From contig DAOMGE010000001.1 of the NCBI GenBank assembly GCA_035430165.1, positions 1 through 64,000 of the forward strand: a stretch of 64,000 bases of DNA, read 5' to 3'. This DNA is from UBA7239 sp035430165 (GTDB lineage Bacteria; Pseudomonadota; Gammaproteobacteria; Pseudomonadales; UBA7239). A program made the translations under genes and the position numbers. The notes below the pieces were generated by a model. It was not told the origin of the DNA. It searched no databases and worked only from the letters and a program-made list of their open reading frames with translations. Shown here piece by piece: positions 1-7,050 of this stretch (position 1 is its first letter; each line of letters starts with the position of its first letter).

Positions 1-270
1 TCCGGCACCTTTTTGCTAAAAAAATGGCCGGATGGCAGCACTAACGCTGGTACTGATGTGGCTACGCTGCAGCGCAGTACTACATGGGCATGGTTTGGAA
101 AAACTGCCCCACAAGCAGTCGTTGCCAAATACGCCTTCAGGATGGGTGATTATCATGTGGGCTGGTATCAAGCTGGTGGTAAGCCACAGGCGATGATACC
201 GAATGCCAAGAATATCGTGAATCCATCCAATACTGTGTTTAGCTCTTCTCCATGGAGTAAAAAGCCATGA
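1..270 (+). CDS. Hypothetical protein, 5' end outside window
   Basis: The frame is open from the first base and stops at 268-270. About 89 residues are visible, rich in W, Y, A and G (for example AWFGKTAPQ and DYHVGWYQAGG). I do not recognise a family. A TTG at 13 could be a start, but nothing marks it as one and the frame continues upstream, so I treat the gene as truncated by the window edge. Its stop overlaps the start of the next small frame (ATGA at 267-270), which suggests translational coupling. Confidence 0.5.
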   Translation, partial: SGTFLLKKWPDGSTNAGTDVATLQRSTTWAWFGKTAPQAVVAKYAFRMGDYHVGWYQAGGKPQAMIPNAKNIVNPSNTVFSSSPWSKKP

Positions 271-395
271 ATGCAACAGAGCGAGAATTGTGGTTGGCTT
301 TAGCTGATAATTTTTCTGAACTGCGAATAGCAATTGATAATTCTGGAAATGATATAGGGAAAATTAAACGCGAAAAGGTGCCGGAGGGATTTTAA
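267..395 (+). CDS. Small hypothetical protein (42 aa)
   Basis: A 42-codon frame starts at the ATG that overlaps the previous stop (ATGA) and ends in TAA at 393-395. The product begins MNATERELWLALADNFSEL and is charged, without a signal peptide or membrane segment. Its last codons form the left arm of the inverted repeat at 376-434. The start overlap is the main argument that it is translated. No family is recognised. Confidence 0.4.
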   Translation: MNATERELWLALADNFSELRIAIDNSGNDIGKIKREKVPEGF

Positions 396-434
396 AATGT
401 ACCGATTGTTTAAAAAATAATCCCTCTGACACCT
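376..434. repeat. Long imperfect inverted repeat (REP-like or terminator-like)
   Basis: Arms 376-391 and 419-434 pair over 16 positions with one mismatch and one G-U. The core is GGTGCCGGAGGGATT against AATCCCTCTGACACC. The 27-base loop is AT-rich. The first bases of the window (TCCGGCACC) repeat the arm motif in the opposite orientation, which points to a dispersed or flanking repeat rather than a simple terminator. It lies between the small frame and the 3' end of hemY, so it could also serve both transcripts as a 3' hairpin. Confidence 0.5.
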
Positions 435-448
435 CTTTCTCTTCGAAG

Positions 449-1537
449 TCAGGCCGCAGGTTCCGAAGGCAACGGCAACGCCCTGGTAGCGGACGGAATT
501 TTCTGCAGCCAATAGCGCGCTTTTTCATGCTCGCCCAGTGCGTGCAGCAATCGCACCAGCTCCATGTTGACGTCCGGGTTGGCCTGTTGCTGCAAATACG
601 CTTCGTAGTAATCCCGCGCCTTCGCCCACAAATGATTGTTCTGGCAAATACGCGCCAGCGCCAGCACCAGCTCGCTGTCTTGCGGGTGATCTTTCAGGCA
701 TTTTTCGGCGAATTGCAGTTGCTTGACGCCATCCTGCCCGACAGCCTGGCCGTACAGCCTCACCCACTCCGCGCGCCACTGTTTGCCGAGTTGCTTGCGC
801 AGGATTTCTTCTGCTTGCGCACCGGCGCCATGCAAAATCTGCAATCGACACAGCTCGGTCAGCAACGCCATGTCTTGCAATGGTTTTTGCCGGTGCTGTT
901 GCGACAACATCTGCAAGACTTTTTGTGAATCACCGCGCTGGCGGTAACTGTTGACCAGCAGTTTTTGCAGGTAAGCATGGCGCGGATTCTGCGCAGCAAG
1001 TTCCAGCAGGATATCGTGCGCTTTTTCCGGAACACCTGCCTGCTGCAACAATTGCGCCTGATAAATGCCTATCGGCAATTGTGCATCCGGCAATAATTGC
1101 TCGGCCTTGCGGATGAGCATTTCTGCGCTGGCCAGATCATCGTTCTCGACACGCGCACGTGCAGCCAGCAAATAATTCAGCACTGCCGTATCGGATTTTT
1201 CTGCGGCTTTTTGTAAATCGCGACTCGCCGCTGTCCAACTGCCTTCCAGTGACGCCAGAAAACCCCGCAAGGTCAGGTCATGCACCTTGCGCTGTGCGCG
1301 GCGATCAATCCAGCGATTGAAACGTTTCGGCACCAGCAACATGGCGCGCAACATACGTGCGAGGTAATAGCTGCTGAATCCCAGCAGCAACATACTGGCG
1401 ATGACAAACCACAGGGGCATTTCCACCGTAGTTTCTCCGAGCACCAGCACGGCAAAACTGTTGTCCAGCTCAATGGCACGGAGAATCAGTGGCAAGCCCA
1501 GTAAACCAACAAGAAAAACGATAATCCAGCGACGCAT
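449..1537 (-). CDS. hemY: HemY-like heme biosynthesis-associated TPR membrane protein
   Basis: The product has 362 residues. Two N-terminal membrane helices (about 4-24 and 41-61) are followed by a basic linker and an all-helical TPR region from about residue 90 to 350. This is the layout of the proteobacterial HemY_N/TPR family, which is unrelated to the oxidase called HemY in Gram-positives. It is an inner membrane protein of uncertain biochemical role, always linked to hemCDX. It is the last gene of hemC-hemD-hemX-hemY, and its start shares base 1537 with the end of hemX, indicating translational coupling. Confidence 0.9.
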   Translation of the reverse strand: MRRWIIVFLVGLLGLPLILRAIELDNSFAVLVLGETTVEMPLWFVIASMLLLGFSSYYLARMLRAMLLVPKRFNRWIDRRAQRKVHDLTLRGFLASLEGSWTAASRDLQKAAEKSDTAVLNYLLAARARVENDDLASAEMLIRKAEQLLPDAQLPIGIYQAQLLQQAGVPEKAHDILLELAAQNPRHAYLQKLLVNSYRQRGDSQKVLQMLSQQHRQKPLQDMALLTELCRLQILHGAGAQAEEILRKQLGKQWRAEWVRLYGQAVGQDGVKQLQFAEKCLKDHPQDSELVLALARICQNNHLWAKARDYYEAYLQQQANPDVNMELVRLLHALGEHEKARYWLQKIPSATRALPLPSEPAA

Positions 1538-2664
1538 TATTTTTCTGCCCCGGCAGCGGCCGGCTTCTCTACCGGCGACGAATCGTCTGTTGTATCAGGG
1601 TCTTCATCGTCGCCCATCATCAGCGCTTGCTGGATATCCTGCGCGCGCTGGTCGATCAGTTTTTGTACCGTGCGCAATGAACCGGAAATATCCGGCAAAT
1701 CCGGCGCGATATCGATGCGCATCAGGGTACCGGCCTCATCCAGCCAACTTTTGACAAAGGAATCTTCCGTATCGCAGTACTGGTTCACCCAGGCCACAGC
1801 GCGATCCAGGTTGGATGCATACGTCTGTTGCTGCGATTGCAACAAACCAAGTTGCGACTGCACCAGCACCAACTGCAAATTCTGGCGTAAATACACTTCC
1901 TGTTCCGGCGGCAACAGTGGTTCTACCGGCTGGTCATGGTGACGGATGCGCACGATTGACAACAGGCGGCGCCACATTTTTTCGCTGTAGCTCAACGCAA
2001 CATCCGTTGTATTGTCTTCTTCGCCGACGCGCAGGAAACGGTTGTCACTCGTCAACATACCCGCCTGCGATGAGAGAGCCTGCAAACGCAAGTAAATGCC
2101 GTCGCGATCCACGCGCGGCACCTTGCGCAACGCCGCACGATCCAGTGCAATCGCGCTGCGTACCGGCAACAGTGCAGGATCTTTCTGCTGCATGATCGCG
2201 CTGTCGGCCGACGCCAGCAGCAAATCCGCCGTCTCGGCATCGTGCGTGATAAACAGACGCTGGTGTGCCTGCTTCAAAAGGAATTCTGCTTCGGCCAGAC
2301 GCCAGTAACTGGTATCGATACGATCCAGCCCGCGCAATTTCTCGCTGTTATCTTTCAGTGTATTGATGGTTTGCTGGCGAAAAATATTATCGCTGGTCGC
2401 CTTGTCATCCAGTTGCTTTTTCAAAACCGCCAACTGCTGGTTTTGTTGTGTCAACTGCTGCACTGCACTGTCATGTTTTTCAGCAGCGTGTTGCAACTGC
2501 AGCCACAGCCAGTAACCGCCGGCAAACGCAGCAATATTCAGCAAGAAGAGAACCAGCAACACCAGTCGCGTGATCCACGATGCGCGAGCTGCTGGCAGCG
2601 ATGCCACCACTCTGGTTGTGGATGCATCAACTGCATGGGAATCAATCGTTGCAATATCAGTCAT
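1537..2664 (-). CDS. hemX: HemX, uroporphyrinogen-III C-methyltransferase-like membrane protein
   Basis: The product has 375 residues from the ATG at 2664 (MTDIATIDSH). A longer frame to 2709 exists but would run 44 bases into hemD, while the chosen start sits one base after the hemD stop. There is a short cytoplasmic N-terminus, one membrane helix at about 33-53, a Gln-rich coiled coil at about 60-105 and a long helical periplasmic domain. The Asp/Glu-rich tail is low complexity. The family is annotated as HemX; methyltransferase activity is doubtful because no SAM-binding motif is visible. Confidence 0.88.
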   Translation of the reverse strand: MTDIATIDSHAVDASTTRVVASLPAARASWITRLVLLVLFLLNIAAFAGGYWLWLQLQHAAEKHDSAVQQLTQQNQQLAVLKKQLDDKATSDNIFRQQTINTLKDNSEKLRGLDRIDTSYWRLAEAEFLLKQAHQRLFITHDAETADLLLASADSAIMQQKDPALLPVRSAIALDRAALRKVPRVDRDGIYLRLQALSSQAGMLTSDNRFLRVGEEDNTTDVALSYSEKMWRRLLSIVRIRHHDQPVEPLLPPEQEVYLRQNLQLVLVQSQLGLLQSQQQTYASNLDRAVAWVNQYCDTEDSFVKSWLDEAGTLMRIDIAPDLPDISGSLRTVQKLIDQRAQDIQQALMMGDDEDPDTTDDSSPVEKPAAAGAEK

Positions 2665-2665
2665 G

Positions 2666-3466
2666 TTATCTACCAGTGCGGTTTGTATACCAATGGATGG
2701 CGGCGGCAATTACCGTATCGTCCAGCGCATCCTGCGCCACAACGACGTGTGAAAATCCGCGTTGGCTGGCGGCGCGCGCCACACGCTCGCCCGGTACCAA
2801 CAGGGTGAGATTATCGCGGTTTGTTGGCTGACAATCGACAGCATGCTGCATGATCGCCAGCAAGTTATCCAGAGTTTCCACGCTGTTGATACAGACCAGC
2901 TTTTCAGCAGCTTGCTGATCGCTGTCCCACTGCCTCCATTGCTGCGCTGCTTCCACGGGCAATGTGCGTTGGTACAACTCGCAATAATCGACAGTCGCAC
3001 CGCGCCCTCGCAGGGCCTGTGCCAATGTCTCACGCCCGCCCACGCCACGAAAAATAATGCCGCGCTGGCCATTCACCGCCTGCAAACCCGGCAGCGCCAG
3101 TAACCCTTCGCTATCCATCTGCTCCGGGACAGCGGTAGCAATACCGTGTTGCTGCAGACAAGCACCAGTCGACTTGCCGACTGCAAATGCCTTCACCTGC
3201 GAAGGCCAGGCCTGCTTGCGCACTTGTAGCGCGAGCATGGCCTGCTCTGCCGCATGCTGGCTGATAAAAATAGCGAAATCGCATGCCGGTAAATCGTCCA
3301 GCAGCCGTTCGATCCTGTCGCACGACGTCGGCTCGACCAGCGTTTCGATAGCCAACAACGGAATCGCCACCGCATCAGCGCCACACGATCCAAAGCGCTG
3401 CACCAGGGTTTCTGCACTCGGCGCCGGGCGCGTCACGACAACCTGCAAGCCCTCCAGCTGACCCAT
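2666..3466 (-). CDS. hemD: Uroporphyrinogen-III synthase
   Basis: The product has 266 residues and fits the two-lobed HemD family. It cyclises hydroxymethylbilane to uroporphyrinogen III, the step after HemC in tetrapyrrole synthesis. The N-terminal VVVTRPAPSAETL segment and the central VGKSTGACLQQHGI segment are typical of the fold. HemD is poorly conserved in sequence, so the operon position between hemC and hemX is strong support. It starts 3 bases after the hemC stop and is cytoplasmic. Confidence 0.93.
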   Translation of the reverse strand: MGQLEGLQVVVTRPAPSAETLVQRFGSCGADAVAIPLLAIETLVEPTSCDRIERLLDDLPACDFAIFISQHAAEQAMLALQVRKQAWPSQVKAFAVGKSTGACLQQHGIATAVPEQMDSEGLLALPGLQAVNGQRGIIFRGVGGRETLAQALRGRGATVDYCELYQRTLPVEAAQQWRQWDSDQQAAEKLVCINSVETLDNLLAIMQHAVDCQPTNRDNLTLLVPGERVARAASQRGFSHVVVAQDALDDTVIAAAIHWYTNRTGR

Positions 3467-3469
3467 CGA

Positions 3470-4399
3470 TCAGTGGCCGGCGTAAACGGCAGCCAGGATG
3501 CGATCCGCACCTTGTGCCAACAATTGTTCGGCCACTTGTACGCCCAGTGCAGCGGGATCAGCAGCACTGCTGGCCTCTGCCATCAGCAATTCATTGCCAT
3601 CCAGACTGCCTACCAAGCCGCGCAAGAACAGCGCATCCCCACGGGGAATGGCATAGCAGGCAATCGGCACCTGACAACCGCCCTGCAGGCGTCGATTCAA
3701 GGCGCGCTCCGCCAGCACACAGCGCGCGGTTTCAGCACAATGCAGCGGCGCGATCAGGCTCGCTGTTGCCGTATCGGCACTACGTAATTCGATGCCTACC
3801 GCGCCCTGCCCGCCTGCCGGCAGGCACACCTCCGGTGCAAGACTGTCACTGACCCGGTTTTCCAGACCCAGGCGCTTGAGGCCTGCGGCGGCCAGCACAA
3901 TCGCGTCGTATTCACCGGCATCCAGTTTGGCCAGACGTGTGCCGACATTACCGCGCAAATCCTTGATCTGCAGGTCCGGTCGCAGGCGACGCAACTGGCA
4001 TTGCCGACGCAAACTGGATGTACCGACGCAAGCGCCCACCGGCAACGCATCGAGTGTCGCAAAGCGGTTGCTGACCAAGGCATCAAACGGCGTCTCACGC
4101 GGGCAGATCACACCCAGCTCAAGCCCGTCCGGGAATTCCATTGGCACATCCTTCATCGAATGCACAGCGATGTCTGCCTCGCCAGTCAGCAGGGCATGCT
4201 CCAACTCCTTGACGAATAAACCCTTGCCACCGATTTTTGCCAGCGGCGTGTCGAGAATCTTGTCGCCGCGCGTGGTGAATTTCACCAGTTCGACGTGCAG
4301 ATCCGGATGAAAATGTGCCAACTGCGCCTTGACGTACTCGGCTTGCCACAAGGCCAGCGGACTCTGGCGGGTTGCAATGCGTAATGTCGGTTTACTCAC
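3470..4399 (-). CDS. hemC: Porphobilinogen deaminase (hydroxymethylbilane synthase)
   Basis: The product has 309 residues from a GTG at 4399 (MSKPTLRIATRQSPLALW). The frame extends upstream to 4747, but that part has no family similarity and overlaps the divergent gene. It carries the N-terminal RIATRQSPLALWQA signature, the DVP/KDVP region and the LQGGCQ motif, whose Cys carries the dipyrromethane cofactor. It condenses four porphobilinogen molecules into hydroxymethylbilane. It is the first gene of the hem operon and divergent from the SGNH hydrolase gene, so the 75-base gap must hold promoters for both. Confidence 0.96.
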   Translation of the reverse strand: MSKPTLRIATRQSPLALWQAEYVKAQLAHFHPDLHVELVKFTTRGDKILDTPLAKIGGKGLFVKELEHALLTGEADIAVHSMKDVPMEFPDGLELGVICPRETPFDALVSNRFATLDALPVGACVGTSSLRRQCQLRRLRPDLQIKDLRGNVGTRLAKLDAGEYDAIVLAAAGLKRLGLENRVSDSLAPEVCLPAGGQGAVGIELRSADTATASLIAPLHCAETARCVLAERALNRRLQGGCQVPIACYAIPRGDALFLRGLVGSLDGNELLMAEASSAADPAALGVQVAEQLLAQGADRILAAVYAGH

Positions 4400-4474
4400 A
4401 ACACAGTTCCCAATCTCACAAGCGAGCCATGATAGCAGAGCGCGCGCCAGCCCCTTACAATCACTGCACCGTCG

Positions 4475-5557
4475 ATGGAACAGCGCATGCGCCGCCACCT
4501 GTTTTTCTGGTACTGCCTCAGCCTGACCGTGCTTGCCTTGCTGGCAACCGAGTTTGTTATCTTGCCGCGCCTGGGCGGCTTGCCGCGCGATACCTTGCTG
4601 ATGGGATTTGCCGCCACACCCGGCACTATCATCGACGGCCAGCTCATCAACGCCATGGGTTTTACCGGTGACGTCATCAGCGAACCGAAACCGGCCAATA
4701 CCTTGCGCGTGCTGGTGATCGGCTCTTCCACCGCGTTCAATCGCCACATGGCAGACCAGTTGAAATCCGCGTTGCAGGCAAAAACCGACAAGCCTGTGGA
4801 ATTGTTTGATGCCGGCATACGCTCACACACATCGCGTGCCGATCTCTACAAATTGCAATTGCTGGCAAAATATTCCTGGGACTACATACTGATCTACGAT
4901 GGCATCAATGATTTGTGGGCAAATCACGTGCTGCCGCAAGACTATCGCGACGATTATTCACACATCGATCCCTGGTACCAGCGCAACTGGCTGCTGGATC
5001 ATAGCCTGCTAGCACGCAGTCTCTACACAAATTTTTATTGGCGCATCGTCGAATTCAATAAAAAAGCGAACGGGAAATTTTTCACCACCTACCAATTTGT
5101 GTTCCCGAAAAAACCGTATATCAACGCCGCCAATTTTGCATCACTCGACAGCTTCAACCGCAACCTGGACAGCATGATCAATATTGCGCAAACGATTGGC
5201 GCACAACCGGTGCTGGCAACATTTGCTTTCCATCTGCCCGAAAATTATTCGCGACAAGCGTTTCTCGATAAAAAACTCGACTACCGTAACCCGGATAATT
5301 ATGACGTGCGCGATGTATTCAACTGGGGGCCGCCGGATTACGTGCGTGAAGGGCTGAACCGCGAAAATGCACTGCTGCGCCACTACGCCGAGCAGCACAA
5401 GCTGCCACTAATCGATGTTGACGCCGCCATGAGCGGGCACGGCCAATGGTTTGGTGATGTCTGCCATTTCAACGATGAAGGTGTTGCCGTGTTTTCCGGG
5501 ATAATCGCCGACAAACTGCTCACCGGGCATACACCGCAGGGCAACCCGCCACAGTAG
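4475..5557 (+). CDS. Membrane-anchored SGNH/GDSL-type hydrolase
   Basis: The product has 360 residues. One hydrophobic N-terminal segment (about 9-30) is a signal anchor, so the catalytic part is probably periplasmic. SGNH blocks are visible: GSS at 83-85 (nucleophile Ser), GIND at 143-146 (oxyanion Asn) and DVCH ending at His331 (Asp-x-x-His pair). The fold acts on acyl or acetyl esters, and the substrate cannot be read from sequence. ATG at 4487 is an alternative start. TACAAT at 4456-4461 could be a -10 element. It is divergent from hemC with no obvious pathway link. Confidence 0.75.
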   Translation: MEQRMRRHLFFWYCLSLTVLALLATEFVILPRLGGLPRDTLLMGFAATPGTIIDGQLINAMGFTGDVISEPKPANTLRVLVIGSSTAFNRHMADQLKSALQAKTDKPVELFDAGIRSHTSRADLYKLQLLAKYSWDYILIYDGINDLWANHVLPQDYRDDYSHIDPWYQRNWLLDHSLLARSLYTNFYWRIVEFNKKANGKFFTTYQFVFPKKPYINAANFASLDSFNRNLDSMINIAQTIGAQPVLATFAFHLPENYSRQAFLDKKLDYRNPDNYDVRDVFNWGPPDYVREGLNRENALLRHYAEQHKLPLIDVDAAMSGHGQWFGDVCHFNDEGVAVFSGIIADKLLTGHTPQGNPPQ

Positions 5558-5568
5558 CGCCGGTTCGA

Positions 5569-5590
5569 TTTGTACGATATTTCGTACAAA
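5569..5590. promoter_or_regulatory. Perfect 9-bp dyad, operator-like
   Basis: TTTGTACGA and TCGTACAAA are exact inverted arms separated by four bases (TATT). No T-run follows, so it is not a typical intrinsic terminator. It lies 11 bases past the hydrolase stop and 145 bases before an intrinsic terminator, so it may be the operator of a short RNA, or a 3' stabilising hairpin. I cannot name a regulator. Confidence 0.4.
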
Positions 5591-5723
5591 CATTGCCGAC
5601 ATTGGCGACTATTCCTGCTCCGGCCACTTCCCCATAATGCCAATCACACGGACGACAGCACACATGGACGTGCTAATCGAACGGCTTGAGAGCACACGGA
5701 AGACTTCAAACAGATGGAACCAG

Positions 5724-5760
5724 AACCCGCATCACCGGACGTGTTGCGGGTTTTGTCTTT
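5724..5760 (+). terminator. Intrinsic terminator
   Basis: A 7-bp stem, AACCCGC (5724-5730) with GCGGGTT (5746-5752), is followed by TTGTCTTT. It lies inside an apparent upstream extension of the small membrane protein frame, which argues against any start before about 5760. It ends the hydrolase transcript or a short RNA in 5590-5760. Confidence 0.6.
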
Positions 5761-5803
5761 TATGCCTATCGTGAAACCTCACCACCTAGCCGATGAGCCG
5801 CCC

Positions 5804-6001
5804 ATGAACCCTAAAAGCCTGTTGCTGTTTCTGGTTGTTGCCGGTGCTGTTGTCTGGTTTTCCATGAACCACGACAAGAAGCCCGACAACAAACCCCAGC
5901 TCATTAACGACAGCCAGCAACGACAAATCGACAAGGCCAAGGCAGTCGACAAGAACCTGCAGGATTCCTTCGACCAGCGCATGAAATCCAGCAATCAGTG
6001 A
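5804..6001 (+). CDS. Small single-span membrane protein (65 aa)
   Basis: The product begins MNPKSLLLFLVVAGAVVWF: one membrane helix at about residues 4-21, then a charged tail rich in K, D, Q and N that is probably a short coiled coil (QQRQIDKAKAVDKNLQDS). The frame opens at 5714, but those codons cover a terminator, so ATG 5804 is preferred (5762 is also possible). Its stop overlaps the stop of the opposite-strand gene by seven bases. No named family is recognised. Confidence 0.55.
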   Translation: MNPKSLLLFLVVAGAVVWFSMNHDKKPDNKPQLINDSQQRQIDKAKAVDKNLQDSFDQRMKSSNQ

Positions 6002-7011
6002 CCGGCTGACAACTCCGCCACGACACCAGAGAACCGTGCGGCATCGGTGGTATACGGTGTCACCAGACTCACGCGTGTCGCCTTGTCACCCACCCGCTGG
6101 CGGATTTTTGCCGCAACTTCGTGCGTCTGCCCCACTACTGCAAACGCATGCAACACCTCATCACTGACCAGATCATTCATCAGATCCCAGCGATTCTCCC
6201 TTGTCATGCGCTGCAACTCCGGTTGCAAATGTCCCCAGCCATGACAATCCAGCATCACCCGGTAGGCGGGCGTTGAGGCATAGAACGCGATCTGGCCGCG
6301 TATCGTGGCAATCGCATTTTGCAGCTCGGCATCGGTGTCTCCTGCCGCCACCATGATCTGGCAGCTGACATCAAAATTATCCAGCGTCCTGCCTGCCCTG
6401 GCACGACCCGCCTGCAACGCGGGCAATGTCGCTTCCGCCAGTGTCTTGCTGCTATTGAGTGGATGCACGATAAACCCGTCACCGACTTCGCCCGCCACCT
6501 CTGTCATCACGGGGCCGACACCTGCCAGATAGATCTTGGGTTTGCCAAAAGGATTCGGCCCCGGATTCAGGAACGGCGGCATCAGGTTGTGCGTGAAAAA
6601 CTCGCCGTTGAAATCCAGTTTCTGGCCGTCGTGCCAGCACGCCCATATCGCACGGATCGCCAACACCATTTCGCGCATACGCGCCGCCGGCTGGCCCCAC
6701 GGCATGGAAAAACGCCGCTCGATATGCGCCTTGATTTGCGAACCCAATCCCAGGGTAAAACGCCCTTTCGACGCAATCTGCACGTCCCACGCCAGCTGCG
6801 CCAACGTCAACGGATTACGCGCAAACGCCACCGCAATCGCCGTCGACAGTTCGAGCTTTTCCGTGCCGCTTGCAGCCGCAATGAGCGGCAAAAAAGGGTC
6901 GTGCGGGCCGTCAAAAGTAAAGCCACCGGCATAACCCAGTCGTTCGAGATTTTGCGCCTGGGCAGCGCCGTCGAGCGGATTGGTGGTAAGAATACCGCTG
7001 TCTACACGCAT
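5995..7011 (-). CDS. LLM-class (luciferase-like) F420/flavin-dependent oxidoreductase
   Basis: The product has 338 residues and fits the bacterial-luciferase TIM-barrel family. Visible are the N-terminal sheet (MRVDSGILTTN), the LELSTAIAVAFARNPLTLA block and the KGRFTLGLGSQIKAHIERRF block typical of F420-dependent LLM proteins. Many members use F420, others use FMN, and the sequence alone does not decide. It stands alone between rppH-ptsP and the small membrane gene, 39 bases downstream of the ptsP stop on the same strand, so it could be co-transcribed. The substrate is unknown. Confidence 0.82.
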   Translation of the reverse strand: MRVDSGILTTNPLDGAAQAQNLERLGYAGGFTFDGPHDPFLPLIAAASGTEKLELSTAIAVAFARNPLTLAQLAWDVQIASKGRFTLGLGSQIKAHIERRFSMPWGQPAARMREMVLAIRAIWACWHDGQKLDFNGEFFTHNLMPPFLNPGPNPFGKPKIYLAGVGPVMTEVAGEVGDGFIVHPLNSSKTLAEATLPALQAGRARAGRTLDNFDVSCQIMVAAGDTDAELQNAIATIRGQIAFYASTPAYRVMLDCHGWGHLQPELQRMTRENRWDLMNDLVSDEVLHAFAVVGQTHEVAAKIRQRVGDKATRVSLVTPYTTDAARFSGVVAELSAGH

Positions 7012-7050
7012 GGCATTGTCCCGGAAAAATGGAGGGAAAGTTGAACGCTA

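Noticed and set aside
4400..4747. N-terminal extension of hemC
   Set aside because: HemC proteins start at the RIATRQSPLALW block; the extension overlaps the divergent hydrolase gene and has no family similarity.
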